Numbered from the stretch's first letter, positions 6,777 to 15,376 are shown. The stretch is 16,937 nt of DNA from Saprospiraceae bacterium (GCA_004297645.1 SCUG01000197.1:1-16937); one strand, 5' to 3'. Program-made: numbers and translations. Notes: a model not told the origin generated them from the letters alone.

Positions 6777-9700
6777 ATGCGCAGTTTATACTCCATTCTT
6801 TTCTTCCTGCTGTTTGGCGCTTTGACATTCGGGCAAACGACGCAAACAGAATTTGGTAAAAACCGTGTACAATTCCACCACGACTTTGCCGATTGGTCGC
6901 AATACGAGAGCCGTAATTTCATTACCTATTGGTACGGTGAAGGCCGGCTCATTGGCCAGTCCGTCGTGCAAATGGCCGAATTCGATTTTGCCGGGATTCA
7001 GAACATCGTGGATTACAAGATGAATGACAAAATTGAAATCATCGTCTATACTGACCTCACCGACCTCAAACAGAGCAACATCGGCAGCGAAGAAGCCTTC
7101 CTCAATACCGGCGGACAGACCAAAATCGTGGGCAATAAGATGTTTGTTTATTTCAACGGAGACCACAACGACTTGCGGCGCCAGATTCGGGAAGGGGTGG
7201 CTTCTATTTTTATGAACGCCATGCTTTTTGGCTCCAACCTACAGGAAATCGTGCAAAACGCCGTGATGATGGAGCTGCCCGCATGGTTTAAGGAGGGGCT
7301 GGTGGCATACGTAGGCCAAACCTGGAGCACGGACCTCGACAACGAACTGCGCGACTTGCTGCTCTCCGGAAAGTATGAAAATTTCGAAAGCTTAGCCGAA
7401 GCCTACCCGAAGCTCGCCGGGCACTCGCTTTGGTATTTTATTGCCCTGCGCTACGGCCACCCCAATGTGTCACACCAGATTTACATCACGCGCATGAATC
7501 GCGACATAGAAAGCGGGTTTCTCTATGCGCTGGGCAGCACCTACCGCAGTACAACGGACGCTTGGGCAGAATTTTTCCGCAGCCGCTACGAAAGCGAAGC
7601 GGGGCATCTGCTGACCCCCAAAACCGGCGGCATACCCTTGCAGGAAGTGGCTGTGAAAAACAAAAAAAACCGCCCCATCTCACAATTGAAAATCAGCCCC
7701 GACGGCACCAAAATAGCCTACGCCACAAATGAAATAGGCCGCGTCAGGGTCTATGTTCAGGACCTCACCACAGGCGGTCGCAAGCTGGTGTTCAAAGGCG
7801 GATTCCGAAACGCCATACAAGCCACCGACTACAATTACCCCCTGCTGGCCTGGAGCCCAAGCAACATGGAACTGGCCGTGCTCTTCGAGCGGCGCGACGT
7901 GCCCAAACTGATGAAATACCAGGTGCTGACGCACGAAAAAACCACCGAAGATTTATCCACCGAATTTCAGCGGGTTTACAGCATGGACTACATCAACGTC
8001 AACGACCTGGTGTTTTCCGCTGCCGTGCGGGGGCAGTCGGACCTGTTCCGGTATTTCACCATTACCCGGCAGACCCAACGCCTCACTTCCGATTTTTGGG
8101 ACGACCTCGACGCTGCCTTCGTCAGCGTACACGGGCAGCAGGGCCTCCTCTTTGCCTCGAACCGCGCCGATTCGCTGAACGTACCAGCGGTGCTGGATTC
8201 GGTGCTCCCAACTCGCGACTTCGACATTTATTACCTCAACCTCGACCACCCCACCGAACTGGTGCAGGTGACGCATACCCCCCATGCCAACGAGCGGCAA
8301 CCCATAGCCATTGATTCCACGTGGTTCGGATTTCTGAGCGACGAGAGCGGCATTTACAACCAAAAAACCGGCTATCTCGAAGACTACATCCACCACTTTG
8401 AAAATGTCATCGTTTTTGAGAATGGCGAAGAAATGCGCCTCCACGCCGATTCCATCATCGAAGAAAAATTAGACAGCGCCGCTCTTTCGAAAGTAGATAC
8501 CATCTGGCAGGATACCATCATCAAGCAACGGGCAGTCCATCATTTTATCACAAATTACGACCGCAACATCCTCGCCCACCACAAAGCACGCCGCAATAGC
8601 AGGTTTGTGGAAATGAACAGCCGCGACGAAAAGTTGCACATCTACCAGGGTGAGATGGTGCCGCAGCCATCGGTCGCGCCGTTCCTCACAGCCTGCCAAC
8701 TGCAAAATATCCGGGCCATGCAGGCCAATGCCAAGCCGTTTGCTGCCCCCGAACCTGTGCCCGGTAACGTGCTGAAAGAGGCCGGCAACCAACCCATCGA
8801 CGTATCTGAAATACCGCCTGAAAAACAGGATACCGGGAAAATAGACATTGACAATTACCTCTTCCAAAGCGAGTTCGACAACGAGGAAGTCCCCGTGCGC
8901 ACCGTCCCGAAAACGACCAGTGAGCCATCCCCTATCGTACAACAGCAGGTGGATGTAATCAGCGGAAGGGAAAAACCGTACGACGGGGAAAAGGTTCACG
9001 ATTTCAGGCCGGGCAGGATAATTCCCTACCGCTTGAAATTTCGCACCGATTACATGACCACGCAACTCGACAACAGCCTGTTGTTCGACGGATTGAGTTC
9101 TTACGCCGGTGTGCCGCAGGACTTCGGCTACCCCCCTCCCGGCATTTTGCTGAAAGCAAATTTTAAAGACCTTTTTGAAGATTACGAATTCGAGGGAGGC
9201 GTGCGCGTACCCACTTCTTTCAACGGAGCGGAGTATTTCCTCCTTTTCAACGACCGGAAAAAGCGCCTCGACAAACGCTATGCCGTGTACCATCGCCGCC
9301 TGCGGTTCACCCAGGACCCCACGCCACCGCCACTTAAATATGAAAACTCCATCGCGTTGGGGCAATACCAGTTGCGCTACCCATTAGACGTTTTCACCAG
9401 CATCAGGGCCACGGCCACTTTGCGTTTTGACAAAACCACGCTTTTGGCTACCGACCGCAGCACCCTCGAATTCCCTACCCAGCGCACGCAGCGCCTGGGC
9501 ATCCGCGGAGAATACGTGTTCGACAATACCCTCGATGTTTCATTAAATGTGAAAAACGGCACCCGCTACAAGGTCTTCGCCGAAGTCGTCAAAGGTTTTG
9601 AAGCTGACCTCGCCAACAAGGTGAGTATTAAAGCCAACGATGGCTTCATGACAATACTGGGCCTCGACTTCCGGCATTATCAGCGCGTGCTGCGCTATTC

Positions 9701-10247
9701 TGTGCTGGCAGCCCGGCTGGCTGGCGCTACTTCTTTTGGGCAGGAGAAAGTGCTCTACATGCTCGGCGGCACCGACAATTGGCTGCTGCCGCAATTCGAC
9801 ATGACCATCCCGCTGCCCTCTTCCGATGACTTCGTGTACCGGGCCATTGCCACCAACGTCAGGGGCTTTCAGTTGAACGCCCGCAACGGCAACACCTATG
9901 CCCTGTTCAATGCCGAATTCCGAAGCCCTGTATTCCGCTATCTCTTCCGGCATTCCCAGTCCAACTTCGCGCGGAACTTCCAGGTCGTCGCCTTCTTCGA
10001 TGCCGGCACCGCCTGGCAGGGCATCAACCCTTTCAACGAAGACAGCCCGCTGAACACCTGGACGGATTCCAACAACAACGTCACCATCACGGTCAATTAC
10101 TTCCGCGACCCCATCGTGTACGGTTACGGTGCGGGCATCCGCACACTGCTGCTTGGCTACTTCATTAGGTTAGATTATGCCAGGGGCGTGGAGACACGGC
10201 AAGTACAGGATCCAAAACTGTATTTTTCCATCGGCATGGATTTTTGA
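6777..10247 (+). CDS. Exported TolB-like propeller protein with C-terminal outer-membrane barrel
   Basis: The 1156-residue protein has a signal peptide (1-20, ending LTFGQ). Residues about 30-270 resemble the gluzincin 'peptidase MA-like' fold. The expected HExxH helix reads REGVA (138-142), losing both zinc histidines, while the downstream glutamate helix is kept as LPAWFKEGL (167-175), so it is probably a non-catalytic relative. Residues about 295-560 carry WD40/TolB-like propeller repeats, for example ISPDGTKIAY at 306-315. A low-complexity linker (about 670-740) follows. From about 780 to the end are alternating amphipathic strands rich in aromatic residues, ending YFSIGMDF, with the terminal Phe typical of BamA-type barrels. 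The product is therefore probably in the outer membrane. The role is unknown. The ATG at 6777 starts the signal peptide. It is divergent from the MBL gene across about 257 bp in which I see no convincing promoter. Confidence 0.8.
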   Translation: MRSLYSILFFLLFGALTFGQTTQTEFGKNRVQFHHDFADWSQYESRNFITYWYGEGRLIGQSVVQMAEFDFAGIQNIVDYKMNDKIEIIVYTDLTDLKQSNIGSEEAFLNTGGQTKIVGNKMFVYFNGDHNDLRRQIREGVASIFMNAMLFGSNLQEIVQNAVMMELPAWFKEGLVAYVGQTWSTDLDNELRDLLLSGKYENFESLAEAYPKLAGHSLWYFIALRYGHPNVSHQIYITRMNRDIESGFLYALGSTYRSTTDAWAEFFRSRYESEAGHLLTPKTGGIPLQEVAVKNKKNRPISQLKISPDGTKIAYATNEIGRVRVYVQDLTTGGRKLVFKGGFRNAIQATDYNYPLLAWSPSNMELAVLFERRDVPKLMKYQVLTHEKTTEDLSTEFQRVYSMDYINVNDLVFSAAVRGQSDLFRYFTITRQTQRLTSDFWDDLDAAFVSVHGQQGLLFASNRADSLNVPAVLDSVLPTRDFDIYYLNLDHPTELVQVTHTPHANERQPIAIDSTWFGFLSDESGIYNQKTGYLEDYIHHFENVIVFENGEEMRLHADSIIEEKLDSAALSKVDTIWQDTIIKQRAVHHFITNYDRNILAHHKARRNSRFVEMNSRDEKLHIYQGEMVPQPSVAPFLTACQLQNIRAMQANAKPFAAPEPVPGNVLKEAGNQPIDVSEIPPEKQDTGKIDIDNYLFQSEFDNEEVPVRTVPKTTSEPSPIVQQQVDVISGREKPYDGEKVHDFRPGRIIPYRLKFRTDYMTTQLDNSLLFDGLSSYAGVPQDFGYPPPGILLKANFKDLFEDYEFEGGVRVPTSFNGAEYFLLFNDRKKRLDKRYAVYHRRLRFTQDPTPPPLKYENSIALGQYQLRYPLDVFTSIRATATLRFDKTTLLATDRSTLEFPTQRTQRLGIRGEYVFDNTLDVSLNVKNGTRYKVFAEVVKGFEADLANKVSIKANDGFMTILGLDFRHYQRVLRYSVLAARLAGATSFGQEKVLYMLGGTDNWLLPQFDMTIPLPSSDDFVYRAIATNVRGFQLNARNGNTYALFNAEFRSPVFRYLFRHSQSNFARNFQVVAFFDAGTAWQGINPFNEDSPLNTWTDSNNNVTITVNYFRDPIVYGYGAGIRTLLLGYFIRLDYARGVETRQVQDPKLYFSIGMDF

Positions 10248-10251
10248 CAGA

Positions 10252-10494
10252 TTAGGTTTCCAAATTAGAATCAATTTCAAACAATTCTTTAGGGTGAATT
10301 TTCAAGGCTTTGGCAATCTGGAACACCTGACTGATACTCGTATTAATTACGCCACGCTCTATTCGACTAATTTGACTCAACTCTAAATCAGCAGCAAAAG
10401 CTAACTGTTCCTGTGTCAGATTTTTAGAAATCCTCACTTGACGCAGGTGTTCGCCAAAGGCTTTAATTGCCACTTCATTTCTCGTGTATTTCAC
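10252..10494 (-). CDS. Small XRE-type helix-turn-helix regulator
   Basis: The 80-residue protein is almost entirely a Cro/C1-type helix-turn-helix DNA-binding domain (residues about 12-72). The core is LTQEQLAFAADLELSQISRI (26-45), with the recognition helix around LELSQISRIERG. There is no effector or protease domain, so it resembles short phage-repressor-like or antitoxin-like regulators acting as dimers. Translation starts at a GTG (10494); upstream in-frame codons reach a stop with no ATG, so this is the best start. Its stop lies 4 bp past the end of the TolB-like gene, which faces it. A perfect 20-bp palindrome 33 nt upstream of the start is the obvious candidate operator, suggesting autoregulation and control of the divergent subtilase. 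The gene is A+T-rich compared with its left neighbour. No toxin gene is adjacent. Confidence 0.88.
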   Translation of the reverse strand: MKYTRNEVAIKAFGEHLRQVRISKNLTQEQLAFAADLELSQISRIERGVINTSISQVFQIAKALKIHPKELFEIDSNLET

Positions 10495-10526
10495 GAGGGC
10501 AACCTCACAAGAAGTGCAAAAAATTC

Positions 10527-10546
10527 TTTAGGCAAATTTGCCTAAA
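10527..10546. promoter_or_regulatory. Perfect 20-bp palindrome, candidate operator
   Basis: TTTAGGCAAATTTGCCTAAA is identical to its own reverse complement. It lies between the divergent XRE and subtilase genes and contains a TTTG on each strand. The plus-strand TTTG (10537-10540) is the -33 box of the promoter at 10537-10567, so a dimer bound here would occlude it. Binding by the neighbouring XRE protein is inferred from position and symmetry only. Confidence 0.6.
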
Positions 10547-10567
10547 TCGCAATTATTGCTAACTTTG
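10537..10567 (+). promoter_or_regulatory. Bacteroidota promoter TTTG-N19-TAACTTTG
   Basis: TTTG at 10537-10540 and TAACTTTG at 10560-10567 are exact matches to the -33 and -7 consensus with exactly 19 nt between them. Transcription would begin near 10574 and give the subtilase gene a leader of about 175 nt. The -33 box lies inside the 20-bp palindrome. On the minus strand a mirror TTTG (complement of 10533-10536) is followed after 19 nt by TTCTTGTG, a poorer -7 match that could serve the XRE gene. Confidence 0.6.
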
Positions 10568-10749
10568 TTGAAGTTGAGGAGGCTCTTTATATCTACCCGC
10601 ATACTTTTCCTTTCAATCAAAATATTTTAATACTCATCCAAATGGGAGCTTCTAATGCTATACAAGCAAAACAAATCAGACCACCCTAGAGTGACTTGAA
10701 CATTTTTTTACTTTTCAAAATGAACTTTCAACTCTAAAAATTCATAGTC
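10568..10749 (+). other. Long A+T-rich leader of the subtilase gene
   Basis: The 182-nt stretch between promoter and start codon holds no recognised riboswitch or strong hairpin. It contains one short reading frame, ATG 10642 to TAG 10689, coding for the 15-residue peptide MGASNAIQAKQIRPP. No Shine-Dalgarno sequence precedes it and such frames arise by chance, so I do not call it a gene. Confidence 0.3.
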
Positions 10750-13700
10750 ATGGTCTCCAAAAATCAATTCATGCTTGTCCTATCATTATTCTTCTATTTA
10801 AGTCTCACAAGCCAAACTTTGGTCAATAAAGAATGGGAATTACTGGACGCTTCTCCAGCAGTGGTAGATTGGTCTGCTTCAACCATCGATGCTTACGGCA
10901 ACTTGATTGAAACAGGCAATATCATAGGTCCGGAGGAAGGCGCCAATATCGTCACTACGAAGAAGAACGACGGAGGTGAAGTTTTGTGGAAAGTAGAATA
11001 CGATGGTGGTTATAACAGCAATGATTATGGCATTGCGCTTACTACGGACAGCTATGGCAACGTCTATGTTGCCGGAACAAGCTATGTGCCTTCAGACGAA
11101 GCTTACGATTATACTATCCTGAAATACAGCACTTACGGCACTTTGCAATGGGATTATTCTTACGATGGTCCTTTGCACGAGAACGACTTGCCCGTTGCCA
11201 TCTTGGTAGATGGATCAGGTAATGTTTATGTTACCGGAGTTAGCGAATACGAATTAGCCGATTATCTAACTTTGAAGATTGCTTCCAATGGTTCTTTAAG
11301 CTGGCAGAAAAGATACGATTACAACGGTTTGCCCGATGTGCCTGTCGGATTGGAATTCGATGGTACGGGAAATATCGTGGTGGCAGGCGCAAGCGCAAAT
11401 TCTATCACCGAATGGGATATTGCCATTATAAAATATTCTACCGCCAGCACTCAGTTGAGTATAGTAAGGGATTCCAGCATGGGATTTGACCAACCGCGAG
11501 CTTTTACCAAAGACGAAGATGGAAATTTCTATGTCACCGGACAGGTCACAATAGAGGAAAGTAATCCCGACATTCTAACCTTAAAACTCAATACTGATTT
11601 GGCTATCGTATGGAGAGAAACTTACGATGGGGCCGACTTGGAAGATGCTGCCAGCGGCATTGATACGGACCCCCAAGGCAATGTTTATGTCACGGGCTTT
11701 ACCAAAAACGGAGATAACAGTAAGGACATTCTCTCCATTAAATATGATTCTTATGGAGGAAAAGTCTGGGCGAATGTGCTGAAATCACCCGATACTCAGG
11801 GAAAAGCCAGAGGGAAAAAAATAACCGTAGATACTTCCGGCAACGTCTTTATTGCAGGCGAGATGGAAATAAATGGCAGCCAGGACATCATTGTTCTGCA
11901 ATACGACACAAATGGAAATTTGCAATGGCATGAAATCTACCGGAATACGAGCGAAAGCCAGGAAAAAGCTACTGGTATCTTATTGGACGAAGAAGGTAAA
12001 ATTTACGTGGCCGGAAGAACGTTCGGCTCCTTGGATACCAGTAACGTCACACTGAAATACTCCACTTACAAACGGCAACCGGAGGTAGTTTTTGACACTT
12101 TGGACAATCCTCTTTATTGGGCAAACCAGCTCATCGTCGGATTCGATCCCGGAGTAGTAAACGAAGAAAGCGTTGACAACACGGGCATTGTCTTTGGTCC
12201 TGCCTCGCTTTTCTTAGAATCTTCTGCTGTTTCCGACATAAGTAGAAAACTGGATGACCCTTTGGACAGGATTACTTTCGTCAAAATATTCAAAACACTG
12301 ACCACACCTTGCACGGAAGTAACCAACCGGCTTGGGGAAACAGTGAAAATTCCTCCTTTCTGGGCTTCTTTTGCTTTGGATTTCCCGGCTGGAACCGACC
12401 TGCTTGAAGTGCGGGATTCGCTTCGCACAATGTTTCCCACTGTCAGATACACCCACCTGAACTTTGCCGGCGAGCTTTCAACCAACGACCCGCTTTTCGA
12501 CGAACAGGCTTCCATACATTCCACTATGGAGTACCCGGAAGCGCACATCAACGTCGAGCCAGCCTGGGGAATTACCACCGGTGAGGAAGCTATCAGGGTC
12601 GGCGTTTTCGACACCGGCATAGAGTGGCGGCATGAGGATTTCCTGTTTTCTGGAAACCTTGCCAGTTCCGTGGTGAAGGACGGCTGGGACTTTCAGTTCA
12701 ATGTAAACATGATACAAGAATCGCTCATGAACCCGGACTTTTTTCCCGACCCGAACCAAGGGGGACATGGAACGAGGGTTTCGGGTATTATCGGTGCCGT
12801 CAGCAACAATGGAAAGGGTGTGGCAGGCATAGCGGGTGGCGATAAAGCAGAAAACCACAAAGGTATCTCACTATATGGGCTAAGGGTGTTTGGATCGGCC
12901 GAATCATTCGACTATACAGATTTAACCTACCTGGCAAATGCCATCATGACCAGTACACTCACCGAGCCACCCTGCGACAGTATGCCTTACGCCTACGGAT
13001 TGCACATTCAAAATCACAGTTACGGGTTTTCACCCACTGGCATCGGAGGTCCTCAGGAAAACATTGACCTTTTAAAAGACCCTGTCCACTTTGCCAGCCG
13101 CAATGAAGTGATAGTGGTGACGGCAGCTGGCAATACAAATTTTGCGGGTGATAGCACCCTCAATTTTCCCGCCAGCTTCAACGGCGACTGGGTGATAAAG
13201 GTAGGCGGCTCAGGAACAGCTCTTAATTGGCATTCCAACGCAAAGATTGGAAACGACCTTGACCTTGTAGCTCCCTATCCTGCTGAAGTTACTTTTAGTA
13301 CCAACAACGAATTTGATTACGCTGGCTTCGGTGGTACTTCGTCTGCTTCGCCCCATGTGGCCGGCGTGGCCGCCCTGCTGCTGAGTTACAACCAGGGCCT
13401 GTCAAGGGACGATGTGGAATGGATACTCAAGTTGACAGCGGATGATATTGTTCTTTTCCCTTCGGCAGCCGGTGTAGATATTCATACTGGTTATGGCCGG
13501 GTGAATGCCTGCCGTGCTTTGAAAGCCTTGGAATCGAATACCATTGAGCACTTCGACACGGACACTTCTCCCACCGTTTTTTCCACCGACTCGGTGGAAA
13601 CGGTGGTGCTAAAGCTGACGGACGACTATGAGAACGAAGCAGGCGATGTTTTTGCGCCGGGCAATTACGAGCTGATAGTTTACAAGATAACGGCGACCGT

Positions 13701-14295
13701 CAGCCACGACCTGCCGCCCGGCGCCGGCATCGTCATGGGATGGAAGCGGGCAAGCGCCTCCACTCCGTTCGGGCGTTACAAAGGTCCCGGCGGAATCAGC
13801 GGAAACTCTCTGGATCCTTTCGAGGATTTAGAGCTAATCAGCTACAACCAGGACAGCGCCGTCCTCGAAGGGTATATCTATCGCCAGGTGGACGAGAGCG
13901 AAAGCTGGCTGCCTTTTCCGCTAGACAGCGTGGAATCGAAAGCGAAGTTTGCCTACACCTTGCTCACAGGACCCGGTGTGGGCGGAGAGGGCGACGAATG
14001 TTATGCCATCACACGTGTGTCAGAGCACCCATTAACAGAGAAGGCGTTTACCGTTTTCCCGAATCCTACCACGGATGAGGTCAACCTGATGATGCAGCTC
14101 AAGGACGGCGTTACCCACCTTACTGTTGACCTTTTCGACGCCAACGGACGGCATATCAAAACCCTTTTCAAAGGAACCTATGCCGGTGAGACACTCCGGC
14201 TGACGGATTCCCTTGCAACCTTGCCTACAGGATTGTACTTTTACAGGGTTACAACCGACGGAATGGTTGTTGCTCAAAAAGTCATCCGGCAATAA
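10750..14295 (+). CDS. T9SS-exported subtilase with N-terminal SBBP propeller
   Basis: The 1181-residue protein begins with a signal peptide (about 1-24). Residues about 40-455 hold eight SBBP-type propeller repeats with a GNVYVxG core at G50, G103, G157, G207, G258, G310, G364 and G416. A prodomain-like region (about 460-590, NQLIVGFDPGV to the VRYTHLNF strand) precedes an S8 serine protease domain (about 595-925). Its triad is Asp621 (VFDTG), His673 (GGHGT) and Ser864 (GTSSASPHVAG), with oxyanion Asn795 (AAGN), so it should be active. A domain of unknown type (about 940-1090) leads to a type IX sorting tail: FPNPTTDEV (1103-1111), LFDANGRHIKTL, then TGLYFYRV and VIRQ at the end. The protein is thus probably secreted and attached to the cell surface. 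A candidate promoter lies about 180 nt upstream; the propeller lipoprotein gene follows after 64 bp. Codons in the propeller half look richer in A+T than in the protease half. The substrate is unknown. Confidence 0.93.
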   Translation: MVSKNQFMLVLSLFFYLSLTSQTLVNKEWELLDASPAVVDWSASTIDAYGNLIETGNIIGPEEGANIVTTKKNDGGEVLWKVEYDGGYNSNDYGIALTTDSYGNVYVAGTSYVPSDEAYDYTILKYSTYGTLQWDYSYDGPLHENDLPVAILVDGSGNVYVTGVSEYELADYLTLKIASNGSLSWQKRYDYNGLPDVPVGLEFDGTGNIVVAGASANSITEWDIAIIKYSTASTQLSIVRDSSMGFDQPRAFTKDEDGNFYVTGQVTIEESNPDILTLKLNTDLAIVWRETYDGADLEDAASGIDTDPQGNVYVTGFTKNGDNSKDILSIKYDSYGGKVWANVLKSPDTQGKARGKKITVDTSGNVFIAGEMEINGSQDIIVLQYDTNGNLQWHEIYRNTSESQEKATGILLDEEGKIYVAGRTFGSLDTSNVTLKYSTYKRQPEVVFDTLDNPLYWANQLIVGFDPGVVNEESVDNTGIVFGPASLFLESSAVSDISRKLDDPLDRITFVKIFKTLTTPCTEVTNRLGETVKIPPFWASFALDFPAGTDLLEVRDSLRTMFPTVRYTHLNFAGELSTNDPLFDEQASIHSTMEYPEAHINVEPAWGITTGEEAIRVGVFDTGIEWRHEDFLFSGNLASSVVKDGWDFQFNVNMIQESLMNPDFFPDPNQGGHGTRVSGIIGAVSNNGKGVAGIAGGDKAENHKGISLYGLRVFGSAESFDYTDLTYLANAIMTSTLTEPPCDSMPYAYGLHIQNHSYGFSPTGIGGPQENIDLLKDPVHFASRNEVIVVTAAGNTNFAGDSTLNFPASFNGDWVIKVGGSGTALNWHSNAKIGNDLDLVAPYPAEVTFSTNNEFDYAGFGGTSSASPHVAGVAALLLSYNQGLSRDDVEWILKLTADDIVLFPSAAGVDIHTGYGRVNACRALKALESNTIEHFDTDTSPTVFSTDSVETVVLKLTDDYENEAGDVFAPGNYELIVYKITATVSHDLPPGAGIVMGWKRASASTPFGRYKGPGGISGNSLDPFEDLELISYNQDSAVLEGYIYRQVDESESWLPFPLDSVESKAKFAYTLLTGPGVGGEGDECYAITRVSEHPLTEKAFTVFPNPTTDEVNLMMQLKDGVTHLTVDLFDANGRHIKTLFKGTYAGETLRLTDSLATLPTGLYFYRVTTDGMVVAQKVIRQ
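10870..12075 (+). repeat. Eight SBBP propeller repeats within the subtilase gene
   Basis: Eight units of 50-54 codons each carry a GN(V/I/F)YVxG strand followed by an (I/T/S)xKYsxxGxxxW strand. Repeat glycines are at residues 50, 103, 157, 207, 258, 310, 364 and 416. The count suits a seven- or eight-bladed beta-propeller. The DNA copies differ widely, so the array is old and not a recent slippage product. Confidence 0.8.
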
Positions 14296-14309
14296 CATCA
14301 AAAATTACC

Positions 14310-14350
14310 GGAACGGGAGGAGGTTGTTTCCTCCTGTTCCAAAAAAAAAA
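14310..14350 (+). promoter_or_regulatory. Hairpin plus A10 tract between subtilase and lipoprotein genes
   Basis: GGAACGGGAGGA (14310-14321) pairs with TCCTCCTGTTCC (14329-14340), 12 bp with one G-U pair and a 7-nt loop. Ten A residues follow at once (14341-14350), then the lipoprotein ATG at 14360. An A-tract in place of a T-tract argues against an intrinsic terminator for the plus strand. It may stabilise the upstream mRNA end or set the ratio of the two products. The A-run sits where A-rich leaders favour translation in Bacteroidota. Confidence 0.5.
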
Positions 14351-14359
14351 TCCTTGAAG

Positions 14360-15376
14360 ATGAAAAAGATAGCAAATTTTACTTTATTGCTATTATTTGC
14401 CGCTCTTCTTCCCCGATGCAAAGATAATGACCCAATTATCCCACCCCCTCCTCCGCCCCCTTGTCTTGCCGGGCTGGATTCTGTGACCATTCCTGCCGTC
14501 AATCAGGATACCATCAACGATTTTTCATGGTGCGTTTTCAGTTGGATCCCGTTTTACCCGGAGCGGTACAAATACTCTTTCCCGTCTTTCAACCCCAACA
14601 ATGCGGCGGAAATCGCTTTTGTCAGGTGGGACAGGCAGGAAAATGAATGGCATCTGTGCATCCTCGATTTCTGCTCCGGCGAACTTCGAATCATCACTGA
14701 CCAAGCATTTGAATATGTTGATTGGGGCAAAAAAGACTGGATTATTTTCATCGGTCGAGATCATCAAGTGTGGAAAGTGCAGTCGAACGGAGAAGGATTG
14801 ACAAGATTAACAAACGGGGGTGAAAATAGTAATTGCATCTGGAATGCAGATGGCAATGCTATTGTGTATGTGCGTACAAATGCACCAGGATATTGCTTTA
14901 TGCTCAATGAAAACGGAACCATACTGGATACTATAGAAAAGATGCAAGCAAGACCAGCATTTGATTGGTCTCCTGATGATAAGATTTTAACATTGGATGG
15001 AGACGCTAATACCTATGGCTTTGGCTATTATGACATGGCATTAGATACGATTGTATTTGTAGAAGAAGTCGAACTAAAAAATTACATTCACCAAATGGAA
15101 TGGAGTAAGGACTATACTGAAATTTTTTGGACAGGTGTCTGGAAGATTGCCAGGACCAACATTCATACCAGTCTTAAAATGGAAATTATTAATCTGCCTG
15201 ATGGAGTTAATAACCGACGCTACATTGGTTTCACTATTTCTCCTGATTTTAAACATATCGTCACTTGCCGGGAGGATTGGAAACAACTCAACGAGTGCGA
15301 CGTGGAAATAAGAACCAACCTGTACATTATGAACATTGACGGGATGGATGAGAGGAAGATTTTGATACCGGAATGA
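14360..15376 (+). CDS. Propeller-like exported protein, probable lipoprotein
   Basis: The 338-residue product starts MKKIANF, with a hydrophobic segment to residue 17 and then LLPRC with Cys20. Arg at the position before the cysteine makes this an atypical lipobox, so lipidation is likely but not certain. A run of seven prolines (28-34) forms a tether. The rest (about 60-335) shows repeated strands of the TolB/WD40-like propeller type, such as AEIAFVRWD, WKVQSNGEGLTRLTNGG, FDWSPDDKILTLDGD, FTISPDFKHIVTC and LYIMNIDGMDERKIL. No catalytic motif is seen. It lies 64 bp after the subtilase gene on the same strand and is probably co-transcribed; a surface partner or binding module for that protease is a reasonable but untested idea. 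The ATG at 14360 is chosen because it opens the signal sequence; earlier in-frame starts overlap the subtilase gene. The second half is clearly A+T-rich. Confidence 0.75.
   Translation: MKKIANFTLLLLFAALLPRCKDNDPIIPPPPPPPCLAGLDSVTIPAVNQDTINDFSWCVFSWIPFYPERYKYSFPSFNPNNAAEIAFVRWDRQENEWHLCILDFCSGELRIITDQAFEYVDWGKKDWIIFIGRDHQVWKVQSNGEGLTRLTNGGENSNCIWNADGNAIVYVRTNAPGYCFMLNENGTILDTIEKMQARPAFDWSPDDKILTLDGDANTYGFGYYDMALDTIVFVEEVELKNYIHQMEWSKDYTEIFWTGVWKIARTNIHTSLKMEIINLPDGVNNRRYIGFTISPDFKHIVTCREDWKQLNECDVEIRTNLYIMNIDGMDERKILIPE

Noticed and set aside
8469..9365. Minus-strand frame of 298 codons inside the TolB-like gene
   Set aside because: It is fully contained in an intact 1156-codon gene with signal peptide, propeller and barrel features and shows no domain.
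10642..10689. 15-codon frame in the subtilase leader as a leader-peptide gene
   Set aside because: Frames this short are expected by chance, and there is no ribosome-binding signal or attenuator-like hairpin after it.
14310..14350. Intrinsic terminator after the subtilase gene
   Set aside because: The hairpin is followed by A residues, not T residues, on the coding strand, so the classical terminator pattern is absent.
14213..14359. N-terminal extension of the propeller lipoprotein overlapping the subtilase 3' end
   Set aside because: The extra 49 residues would bury the signal sequence and are encoded across the subtilase end and spacer hairpin; the ATG at 14360 starts a normal signal.
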